Assembly: GCA_964424455.1 (NCBI GenBank) | Contig: CAYRJA010000036.1 | Coordinates: 1-28,140 of the forward strand | Direction of reading: 5' to 3' | Source: CAYRJA01 sp964424455 | GTDB lineage: Bacteria; Bacteroidota; Bacteroidia; Chitinophagales; UBA10324 | Length of the DNA: 28,140 nucleotides | Shown here: piece by piece, positions 15,935 through 23,756 of the stretch | Position numbering within the stretch: position 1 is the first letter of the stretch | Layout of the letters: each line of letters opens with the position of its first letter | Position numbers and translations under genes: made by a program | The notes under the pieces: model-generated | Seen by the model: the letters and a program-made list of their open reading frames with translations, nothing else | The model's database searches: none | Told to the model about the DNA's origin: nothing

Positions 15935-16969
15935 ATGAAAGACGAAGAAATACAGGAAGAAGTCAGTGATGAATTGTTTGAGCATTACCGCATAGTGGTG
16001 GACAAAGGACAACAGCCGCTTCGTATTGATAAATTTCTGACAAACCGGATCGAAAAAATCAGCCGTAACCGTATCCAACAAGTGGCTGATGAAGGGTTTA
16101 TTAAGGTAAATGATAATTCTGTTGCCTCCAGTTACAAGGTAAAGCCCGGAGATGTTATCAGCATTATGTTGCCTGAACCAAAAGTAGAACATGAGATTCA
16201 ACCGGAAAACATCCCGTTGGATATAGTTTTTGAAGACGATGATTTAATCATAGTAAATAAGCCGGCAGGGTTAGTAGTTCATCCCGGGGTAGGAAACTAT
16301 ACAGGTACTTTAGTGAATGGATTAGTTTATCACTTCAAAAATCTCCCAAGCAAGTCACAAAATGAATTTCGTCCCGGACTGGTTCATCGCATTGATAAAA
16401 ATACTTCAGGACTTTTAGTGGTTGCAAAGAATGATTATGCTTTAAATTTTCTTGCCCGTCAGTTTGCTGACCATACAACTGAGCGCACTTATGTGGCATT
16501 AGTGTGGGGAGATATTAAGGAAGAAGAAGGAACTGTAACAGGACACATCGGCAGAAGTTTGCGCGACCGGCAAATGATGGCTGTATTTCCTGAAGGAGAG
16601 CATGGTAAAGAAGCTGTAACACACTTTAAAGTGATTGAGCGGTTTGGCTATACCACTTTAGTCAGATGTAATCTTGAAACCGGACGTACTCACCAGATTC
16701 GTGTACACATGAAATATATCGGTCATCCTGTTTTCAACGATGATACTTACGGCGGCGATAGAATTGTAAAAGGTACGGTTTACACCAAGTACAGGCAGTT
16801 CGTTGAGAATTGTTTCAATCTCTGTCCGCGTCATGCGCTTCATGCCCGTTCGCTTGGTTTCATTCATCCTGTTACAAAAGAAGAAATGTGTTTTGAATCT
16901 CCATTACCTGACGATATGAAGCAGGTAATGGACAAATGGAGAAAATATTTTAAGCAAACTCAGAAATAA
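15935..16969 (+). CDS. rluD: RluA/RluD-family 23S rRNA pseudouridine synthase
   Basis: This 344-residue enzyme isomerises uridine to pseudouridine in RNA; RluD modifies helix 69 of 23S rRNA. An S4 RNA-binding domain (about residues 29-75; LRIDKFLTNRIEKISRNRIQQVADEGFIKVN) precedes the catalytic domain. The catalytic motif HRIDKNTSGLLVVAKND carries Asp 154. VNKPAGLVVHPG and GRTHQIRVHMKYIGHPVFNDDTYGG are the other RluA signatures. The combination of an S4 domain with HRIDK..SG favours RluD, though RluC-like members look similar. A TTG at 15920 extends the frame, but ATG 15935 gives the usual N-terminus. The gene is divergent from the thioredoxin gene and followed after 79 bases by the first protease gene. 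Confidence 0.9.
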   Translation: MKDEEIQEEVSDELFEHYRIVVDKGQQPLRIDKFLTNRIEKISRNRIQQVADEGFIKVNDNSVASSYKVKPGDVISIMLPEPKVEHEIQPENIPLDIVFEDDDLIIVNKPAGLVVHPGVGNYTGTLVNGLVYHFKNLPSKSQNEFRPGLVHRIDKNTSGLLVVAKNDYALNFLARQFADHTTERTYVALVWGDIKEEEGTVTGHIGRSLRDRQMMAVFPEGEHGKEAVTHFKVIERFGYTTLVRCNLETGRTHQIRVHMKYIGHPVFNDDTYGGDRIVKGTVYTKYRQFVENCFNLCPRHALHARSLGFIHPVTKEEMCFESPLPDDMKQVMDKWRKYFKQTQK

Positions 16970-17014
16970 AGAAAGCATGGTGAATATCTTTTATCCGTTA
17001 AACTGTGAATTATT

Positions 17015-17022
17015 TAAATTTG
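17015..17022 (+). promoter_or_regulatory. -7 promoter element of the first M43 protease
   Basis: TAAATTTG exactly matches TAnnTTTG, 26 bases before the ATG at 17049. This supports 17049 rather than 16977 as the start, because the upstream part of the frame would then be promoter. Confidence 0.5.
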
Positions 17023-17048
17023 GCAGTGAAAGAATAGCTATACCACTG

Positions 17049-18677
17049 ATGCAGAAATTATTTTACCTGTTGATTCTTACTCTTGTTCTGTCTTATCCAT
17101 TTAAAGAATCATTAGCACAACGCGAAGAAATCCGCTGTAACACAGATGTATATATTGAAAAACTGAAACAGGAAATACCGGGTTATGCTCAGCAACTGGA
17201 GTACAATGAAAAGATAATGAGCGACTGGATTATGAATCATCCTAATTACAAAACAAGAGGAGTAGTAACTGTGCCGGTAGTAGTTCATATTCTTTATTCA
17301 ACTGCAAATGATGACAGTATTCGCTATCATAATATTCCCGACTGGCAGGTAGTATCTGAGATAGATGCTATGAACGAAGATTACAGCCGCACTAATGCAG
17401 ATGCTTATAAAACACCTACGCCATTTCTTCAATATGCTGCTGACTGTGAAATACGGTTTTGCCTTGCCACCCGCGATCCTAATGGTCAACCTACAACAGG
17501 CATTATTCATAAACCAACCGGCATAACCTGCTTTAATGATTTCAGTTCAATGAAACACAGCAGCTTCGGAGGCGATGATGCATGGCCCTATACTGAATAC
17601 CTGAACATCTGGGTTTGTTGTTTGTCAGGCGGGGCGCTGGGTTACTCAACACTTCCCAATGTTGCAATGGGCGATGAAGACGGATGTGTTATTCACTACA
17701 AATCCTTTGGCCGTATCAATACCCGCTCTAAAAAGTATAACAGAGGAAGAACAGGCACACATGAAGCCGGACACTGGTTTAATCTGATTCATCTTTGGGG
17801 AGATATGAACTGTGGAAATGATAAAGTAGATGACACGCCGGTACAAAAAGACAGCAACTTTGGTTGCCCGAATTTTCCAAAAACAAATAATTGCCCGGGA
17901 CATACTGCTGACGGAGAAATGTTTATGGACTATATGGACTATTCGAATGATTCCTGCATGAATCTTTTTACACTTGGTCAGAAACAGCGGATGTGGTCAG
18001 CCATCAACAGTTTCAGACCATCCATTCTAACCAGCAATGGCTGTAACAGACCTTCTCGATTCTCTTTTGACATAGGCATCTCAGACATTACCCAACCTGC
18101 TATGACGGTTTATAAGGACAGTATTCAACCGAGTGTAACACTTTCCAATTTCGGTAGTGAGACGATTACTTCCTCCACGATTCATTATACCGATAACTAT
18201 GGTAATCAATTTCATACTTATCAATGGAGTGGCAGTTTACTGAGTAATGAATCAGTACAGGTAGCATTACCTTCAATAAGCGATAGTCTTGGCTACAGGA
18301 TATTTGCTGCATATACAACAGAGCCAAACGGGCAACAGGATGCTGATACCACCAACGATTTTAAAACAAGAAGCTATTATGTTCACTATAATACAAACCC
18401 TATTACCGATAATCATTTTACTGCCTATTTCCCACGCGAAGGCGATTATTCTGTTATCCGTTTAAGATTTGATACGCTGTCAGTAAAAGACATCAGCCAA
18501 TTTTATATCTCTAATATTTTAGGCCAGACATTAGCTGTGCCTGCTAAAAAGATTTCAGATAATACGCTTGAAGCAAACCTTCCGATGCTTCCGTCAGGAA
18601 TTTATTTTATCAGAGTGAAAATGGACAGAGCGATTATGACAGAGAAAATACTTATTGTTCAACTGAAAAAGAATTGA
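17049..18677 (+). CDS. M43-family zinc metalloprotease with T9SS tail
   Basis: This 542-residue secreted protease of the pappalysin-like M43 family has signal peptide residues 1-24 (ending SLA-Q), a prodomain-like segment, and VPVVVHILYST at the start of the catalytic domain. The zinc motif THEAGHWFNLIHLWGD has His 238, 242 and 248 with catalytic Glu 239. The conserved CMNLFTLGQKQRM contains the Met-turn. Cysteines around the motif (MNCGND, FGCPNF, NNCPG) suggest disulfides. After about residue 345 comes a beta domain (DIGISDITQP, a CARDB-like pattern) and a divergent T9SS type A tail (ISNILGQTLA, LPSGIYFIRVKMD). It probably digests extracellular protein. A paralogue follows directly. Confidence 0.88.
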   Translation: MQKLFYLLILTLVLSYPFKESLAQREEIRCNTDVYIEKLKQEIPGYAQQLEYNEKIMSDWIMNHPNYKTRGVVTVPVVVHILYSTANDDSIRYHNIPDWQVVSEIDAMNEDYSRTNADAYKTPTPFLQYAADCEIRFCLATRDPNGQPTTGIIHKPTGITCFNDFSSMKHSSFGGDDAWPYTEYLNIWVCCLSGGALGYSTLPNVAMGDEDGCVIHYKSFGRINTRSKKYNRGRTGTHEAGHWFNLIHLWGDMNCGNDKVDDTPVQKDSNFGCPNFPKTNNCPGHTADGEMFMDYMDYSNDSCMNLFTLGQKQRMWSAINSFRPSILTSNGCNRPSRFSFDIGISDITQPAMTVYKDSIQPSVTLSNFGSETITSSTIHYTDNYGNQFHTYQWSGSLLSNESVQVALPSISDSLGYRIFAAYTTEPNGQQDADTTNDFKTRSYYVHYNTNPITDNHFTAYFPREGDYSVIRLRFDTLSVKDISQFYISNILGQTLAVPAKKISDNTLEANLPMLPSGIYFIRVKMDRAIMTEKILIVQLKKN

Positions 18678-18720
18678 TTCCGCTAACTGCAATGGATAGC
18701 GCTAAAAATCAGAATCAGAG

Positions 18721-20328
18721 GTGTTACAGTTATTAATTCGAATATCAGGAATAGGTTTCGTCTGCTTTTTTATCATCAAAGGAAAAGTACAAGCTCAGAA
18801 TGTTGAGCCATGCGGCACAATGGATTTTTATAAAGAACAACTTCAAACAGTTCCGGGATATAAAGATTCAGTGACTCAATCAGAAGTACAGATTGAAGAA
18901 TGGATTCAAAAAAATGCAGGCAAGAAAACAAGAACCGTTTACAAGATACCGGTAGTGGTTCATGTAGTTTACAACATCAATCATCCGGAGCAAAATGTTT
19001 CTGACTGGCAGATTCAGTCGCAGATAGATGTACTCAATGAAGATTTCAGAAGAATGAATGGCGACACTTCACTGATTCCTGCCGTATTTAGAGATATTGC
19101 AGCAGATTGTGGTATTGAATTTTGTTTAGCAAAAAGAGACCCGATCAACCGCCCTACAAACGGAATAATAAGAACTGTAACATCAGTAGATGTGTTTTCT
19201 AATCTTAATGCGGTAAAATCATCTGCTACCGGAGGAAGTGATGGATGGACAAAAGACAAATACCTGAATATATGGGTTTGTAATGTAGAGCCGCCTAAAA
19301 TTGGTTTTGCCACTTTTCCCGGTAATACAGATGTGGCTTTAGATGGGATTATTATCCACTATGCAGTGTTTGGTCGTTATATGAATACAACCAATAATTA
19401 TAATCTTGGCAGAACCTGTACCCATGAGGTTGGTCACTGGCTTGATTTACACCATATATGGGGAGATAAAGAGAAAAGTTGTTATGATTCCGACTATGTG
19501 GAAGACACACCTAATCAGGATTCGGCGGTTTACGGATGTGCTGTTTTTCCTCACACATCGTGCGGCAACGACGGTGACATGACATCGAATTATATGAATT
19601 ATGCTTATGACCAGTGCATGAATATTTTTACTCAGGGGCAGAAACAACGAATGTTGGCAGCCCTTCACACTCAACGCGGTGCAATCCTGAATTCAGATGC
19701 ATGTAATCCGGTTAAAAATTATCAGGTGGATGCAGGCATTAGCGGAATTTATTTTTCTGAAACCAATGTAAGTGGCTATCAGATAAACCCCGTTGTAACT
19801 ATCTCCAATTATGGAACGGAAACAATAACCAATATGAAGATAAACTTCCGGTATTACCGTCCTAATGTGGTTTATTCTCCGCTTCAATGGACAGGACATC
19901 TTACTGCCGGCGAAAGTATAGATGTAGCATTACCACAGATTACGATACAGAATTCGCGCAGCATTTTTATCGCCTACACATCTCTTCCTAATGGTACGCA
20001 GGATATGGACACTTCAAATGATTTCAGAAGTTTCAGAAGTTTTAAAATCAGCAATGTGCCCCCAACATCCGGACAGACAAATACCTTAACCATTTATCCT
20101 AATCCTGCTTTTGGCTCTGTAACACTTGAAATGGATACACTGGATTGGTCATCGGTTTCAATCGAAATGTATAATATAATGGGGCAGCAGGAGAAAATCT
20201 CTACGGCTATTTTGCCGGATAACAAATTAATTATTGAGACCGCGCCACTAACTCCGGGAGTGTATATTATCCGTGCAAAAACAAAAGACAGAACGATGGT
20301 GCAGAAGATAATTAAGGCAAACAGATAG
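18721..20328 (+). CDS. M43-family zinc metalloprotease with T9SS tail (paralogue)
   Basis: This 535-residue secreted protease is paralogous to the preceding gene throughout. The start is GTG at 18721; a stop lies at 18703 in this frame and no ATG precedes the signal peptide, which ends near VQA-Q (residues 1-25). The catalytic domain begins IPVVVHVVYN. The zinc motif THEVGHWLDLHHIWGD has His 235, 239 and 245 with Glu 236. CMNIFTQGQKQRM is the Met-turn region. A CARDB-like beta domain (VDAGISGIYFSE) and a canonical T9SS type A tail follow (TIYPNPAFGSVTLEM, IEMYNIMGQQE, TPGVYIIRAK). It lies 43 bases after the first protease gene with no obvious terminator, so co-transcription is likely. Confidence 0.88.
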   Translation: MLQLLIRISGIGFVCFFIIKGKVQAQNVEPCGTMDFYKEQLQTVPGYKDSVTQSEVQIEEWIQKNAGKKTRTVYKIPVVVHVVYNINHPEQNVSDWQIQSQIDVLNEDFRRMNGDTSLIPAVFRDIAADCGIEFCLAKRDPINRPTNGIIRTVTSVDVFSNLNAVKSSATGGSDGWTKDKYLNIWVCNVEPPKIGFATFPGNTDVALDGIIIHYAVFGRYMNTTNNYNLGRTCTHEVGHWLDLHHIWGDKEKSCYDSDYVEDTPNQDSAVYGCAVFPHTSCGNDGDMTSNYMNYAYDQCMNIFTQGQKQRMLAALHTQRGAILNSDACNPVKNYQVDAGISGIYFSETNVSGYQINPVVTISNYGTETITNMKINFRYYRPNVVYSPLQWTGHLTAGESIDVALPQITIQNSRSIFIAYTSLPNGTQDMDTSNDFRSFRSFKISNVPPTSGQTNTLTIYPNPAFGSVTLEMDTLDWSSVSIEMYNIMGQQEKISTAILPDNKLIIETAPLTPGVYIIRAKTKDRTMVQKIIKANR

Positions 20329-20407
20329 TCAATCCGATAAACTACTTGTTGTAAAAAGTATATACCGCTGTACTATAACAGTGTTTCTCTGGATATAGAA
20401 GATTGTA

Positions 20408-21142
20408 TTACCAACCCTGTGACAGCACATCGGCAATGTGTATCACTTTTATCGGTTTTTTGTTTCTTCTGATATAGCCATCAATGTGCATGAGACAGCT
20501 TGAGTCAGTTGAGATGATGTATTCAGCGCCGGTAGCAAGTGCATTCTCTACCTTTTGCTCATCCATTGCGGAAGAAATACTTTCGTTTTTTACAGCGAAA
20601 GTTCCTCCAAATCCACAGCAGGTTTCGCATTCATTCATTTCTTTCAGTTGAAGTCCTTTTACATGTTCCAACAAAATGCGGGGCTCTTTTTTTATTTTAC
20701 ATTCACGCAAAGCGCCACAGGCATCATGGTACGTAGCCACTCCGTTAAAAGTGGCACCTACATCTTTTACATTCAGCACATTTACCAGAAACTCGGTAAA
20801 CTCATAAGTATTCTTTTGCAACTGCTTGCAGTCGTTGTGTAAGGCGCTGTTATCAAAAAGTTTTGAATAAAAGTTTCTTACAAACCCCACACAACTTCCG
20901 CTTGGACCTACAACATAATTATAATCGGAGAAATCGTTGATGAACTTTTCTCCCACCACCCGTGCTTCACTCCAGAAACCTGAATTAAACGAGGGTTGAC
21001 CGCAACATGTCTGATTAGGATTGTATATCACTTCACACCCTAACTTCTCCAATACTTTCACCATGTTAAAACCTGTTTCAGGAAACAACTGGTCAATGAA
21101 ACAAGGAATAAAAAGATTGACTTTTATTTTTGAAGCGTTCAT
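20408..21142 (-). CDS. LutA/YkgE-like CCG-domain (Fe-S) protein
   Basis: This 244-residue cytoplasmic protein has two cysteine-rich CCG domains: QTCCGQPSFNSGFWSEA with an upstream IPCFIDQLFPE, and YHDACGALREC followed by ETCCGFGGTFAVKN. This is the signature of LutA/YkgE, a subunit of the L-lactate oxidation complex LutABC, and of heterodisulfide-reductase-like cysteine-rich proteins that bind [4Fe-4S] clusters. Length and motif spacing fit LutA. No lutB or lutC is in this window; upstream, 14 bases away, is the stop of an unrelated envelope gene. LutA is therefore the likely family but not a confirmed pathway. The product is intact. Confidence 0.82.
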   Translation of the reverse strand: MNASKIKVNLFIPCFIDQLFPETGFNMVKVLEKLGCEVIYNPNQTCCGQPSFNSGFWSEARVVGEKFINDFSDYNYVVGPSGSCVGFVRNFYSKLFDNSALHNDCKQLQKNTYEFTEFLVNVLNVKDVGATFNGVATYHDACGALRECKIKKEPRILLEHVKGLQLKEMNECETCCGFGGTFAVKNESISSAMDEQKVENALATGAEYIISTDSSCLMHIDGYIRRNKKPIKVIHIADVLSQGW

Positions 21143-21156
21143 TTTGAATTATAGAA

Positions 21157-23553
21157 TTATTGTCCGCTGACACAACTCTCACAGTACTGCTTTTTCACAT
21201 TCGGATTATCCATAATCTGGAAAGAGAGAAACGGAGTACCGAATAAATCACAATAGCGGCTCTTATTTAACTTACTTGCTTTTAGCATTGACAACCGGAA
21301 ATTCCGGGAAAAAATTTCATCCGGAAATTGAGCTGCAACAGAAATATATGTAAACAGCAGTTGCTCATCTACATTATCCTGAGTAACATAAGGTGCCAGT
21401 AGTTTCATTGCATATTTCAAGTCACCATGCTTAATAAAAATATAAGCGAGTTTCAATGAGTTCTGCCAGTTAGCTTCTTCAATTTTAAAAATCTTTTGCA
21501 CTCTATCCATACATGCCTGCATGGTAGGATTCGGAACTCCCGGGTCCAGTGTATCCACAGCTTCCATTACTTTGAATTGCCATTCAAGATTTAATGCATC
21601 ATTCAGTTTCTGAGGAATGTTTTTGTTATACAGTTCATTGATTTTGCCTTGCGTTTCATTAATTACTTTACTGTTAATGAAAGGATCAAGCTTTACAAAG
21701 GTCATGTATTTGTTCCATGCTATATAATCATTTGCCGGCATGACTTTATAATACTGATCCAATGTGTCGGCAAGTACGCGATAGATAGAATCTGCATGAT
21801 TGTATTTGTTATCAATAAATAATTTGTTGATGAGCAGAGAAGCATACGGCGGCTGAACAGGAATGGAAACAGCTAAAAATGCATCGGGTTTATAGCGTTT
21901 CTTTACAATCTGCTGAACAATGTAACGGCTGATTTTTTTTGCCAGATCAATGTTCTTTTTCTCAATTGCCTTTCGGTAAGAACTCACGACAAAATTCTCT
22001 TCATTTTTTCCTGTAACATCGTAAGTTACTTTCATGGTAATGAGTGCAAATCTTTCTTTTGCAAGGATCGGTTCTAATTTCTTTTGAAGCGCACCATCTA
22101 ATTGCTGCTTCACCTGACTCTTAGGTAAATTGAGCAGGTCATTAAACTCAGTTCCTTTAATGGAATCCTGAAACATCTGCCACGAATCACTGGTGGTGAT
22201 ATTGTAAGTTACTTTCTTATTCTGATATTTCTGTAATGCGTCCACAATACTCTGGGCGCGGTCTTTTTGCAGTTTGGCATTTGAAGTTGAGTCACCTTCC
22301 AGTGAAGAGTGAGCTTCAATATTGATGTCATTTACTATAAACTGGGGTTCCTTTAAGGCATCAATAAAACTCTTTATGTCTTTAGTGTCGTAGTTGGATT
22401 TCCCCTGTTCAAAGTAAATGGTAAATTCCAAAGTCTGATCTTGATTTTCCGGAAAATATCTTTTGGGGTCGGTAGATGTTACAGTATCAGGATAGATAGT
22501 AAGCGGAGTGATTTCTTCAATACCGCCGTCTTCTAAATAGTTATGCGTCATTACCCGGCAAACCGTCCGGTCAACAATATACATCAGGTTAATTTCATAT
22601 TCACCGGCTTTCAGTTTGGGTACATACTTCTTTTTTATTTTACCTATCACTGCTTTGTAAGTATTGCTTTTAGGATTGTCTTTCAGTGTTTCATTTTTGC
22701 TGAAAAGTTTTTGCTGATAAACAGGTTTCAGCATATATCCTTTTGAGGTGAGGTTATGATCCATAATATTTTCCCCATTGCAGGGATATTGTTTTTTTGT
22801 TACAATATCTACGGCAAGTCCATCGGTAGAATTACGGAAGAATTTTTTGAAGCGTTTAAAATCATCGAACTCTAAATAAACTAAGTTGTTGCTGATATAA
22901 ACTTTCTGGTTCAGCTTATACAAATCAGGAAATTTGCTGCAGGATTTACAACTCTTTTCATCGAAAGGACTTAATCCACGCTTGCTTTTTGTAAACCGGA
23001 TAGGAAGTTTCTTTCTGTCTTTTGAACCTGTATTGAACGATTCCACTCCACCGAAAACAATGCTCACATACACTTTATGGTTGTCGTAGTTATAGCTGCT
23101 GCCGATCCCGCAGTAATAATATTTCGGATTCTTCAGGATGGGTTCAAATTTTTTACTTGCTAAAAGTTTTTCAAAAGCATCGTGCGCCACTTCTTCATAA
23201 GTAAGCATGTTTTTTGATTTGCCACCTGAAACATCCACAGACGCTTCGCCCACATTAATAGTGCCTTTGTATTTTTTTACCAACATTCCAGCGAAGCCCG
23301 GCTCTATCGTTACTTTCTTTGCTCCGGCATAATGGTCTGCTAAATCCTGAGCAGCCTTCTTTAGAATTTCATTATCGGAAACGGAATCTACTCCCATATT
23401 CCATCGCATTTCATTCAGTTTTGCAATAATGGAAATACCTACTCCGTCAGTAGAAAAATTATCAGGGTCAATGGTGCCCGTGCCTTCTTGTGAAAATGAA
23501 TTTGTTGTTGAAAACAAAACAGCTATGATTGGAAGAATCAGCTTTTTAAGCAT
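21157..23553 (-). CDS. Exported CAP-like / OmpA-like envelope protein
   Basis: This 798-residue exported protein has a signal peptide ending SFS-Q (residues 1-21). Residues about 43-170 resemble a CAP/SCP domain: IIAKLNEMRWNMGV, a helix, NVGEAS, HDAFEKLLASKKFEPILKNPKYYYCGIGSSYN and VYVSIVFGG. A central region (about 180-370) has cysteine pairs (CKSC) and no recognised domain. Residues about 376-443 look like an OmpA C-terminal peptidoglycan-binding domain: FTIYFEQGKSNYDTKDI, INIEAHSSLEG and KLQKDRAQSIVDAL. The C-terminal 350 residues are helical and TPR-like, ending CESCVSGQ. Both domain calls rest on motif pattern only. The protein may tether to peptidoglycan; the role of the CAP-like domain is unknown. 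The LutA-like gene starts 14 bases downstream. Confidence 0.6.
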   Translation of the reverse strand: MLKKLILPIIAVLFSTTNSFSQEGTGTIDPDNFSTDGVGISIIAKLNEMRWNMGVDSVSDNEILKKAAQDLADHYAGAKKVTIEPGFAGMLVKKYKGTINVGEASVDVSGGKSKNMLTYEEVAHDAFEKLLASKKFEPILKNPKYYYCGIGSSYNYDNHKVYVSIVFGGVESFNTGSKDRKKLPIRFTKSKRGLSPFDEKSCKSCSKFPDLYKLNQKVYISNNLVYLEFDDFKRFKKFFRNSTDGLAVDIVTKKQYPCNGENIMDHNLTSKGYMLKPVYQQKLFSKNETLKDNPKSNTYKAVIGKIKKKYVPKLKAGEYEINLMYIVDRTVCRVMTHNYLEDGGIEEITPLTIYPDTVTSTDPKRYFPENQDQTLEFTIYFEQGKSNYDTKDIKSFIDALKEPQFIVNDINIEAHSSLEGDSTSNAKLQKDRAQSIVDALQKYQNKKVTYNITTSDSWQMFQDSIKGTEFNDLLNLPKSQVKQQLDGALQKKLEPILAKERFALITMKVTYDVTGKNEENFVVSSYRKAIEKKNIDLAKKISRYIVQQIVKKRYKPDAFLAVSIPVQPPYASLLINKLFIDNKYNHADSIYRVLADTLDQYYKVMPANDYIAWNKYMTFVKLDPFINSKVINETQGKINELYNKNIPQKLNDALNLEWQFKVMEAVDTLDPGVPNPTMQACMDRVQKIFKIEEANWQNSLKLAYIFIKHGDLKYAMKLLAPYVTQDNVDEQLLFTYISVAAQFPDEIFSRNFRLSMLKASKLNKSRYCDLFGTPFLSFQIMDNPNVKKQYCESCVSGQ

Positions 23554-23697
23554 AGTAGTTCAAGTGGTTTGGTTAATAAAAATGAGGCACGATATTATGA
23601 AAAATAATTTCGGCGGACAGGGATTTGATTAAGTTATTTTTCAACAAACATTTCAGCATGAAATAAATGATTCAATTACAAGAGGGTAATAAAACAG

Positions 23698-23725
23698 AAA
23701 AGGACGAATAAAAGTCCGTCCTTTT
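23698..23725 (-). terminator. Rho-independent terminator of the third T9SS gene
   Basis: AAAAGGACG and CGTCCTTTT form a nine-base stem with a ten-base loop. On the minus strand it follows the stop at 23757 by about 30 bases and is trailed by a T-rich stretch. The A/T flanks make it usable in both directions. Confidence 0.75.
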
Positions 23726-23756
23726 GCTGTATCGAATAGATTAGAATAATATTTTG

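Noticed and set aside
23429..23632. Short plus-strand open frame overlapping the start of the CAP-OmpA-like gene
   Set aside because: It is antisense to the signal-peptide region and has no recognisable features.
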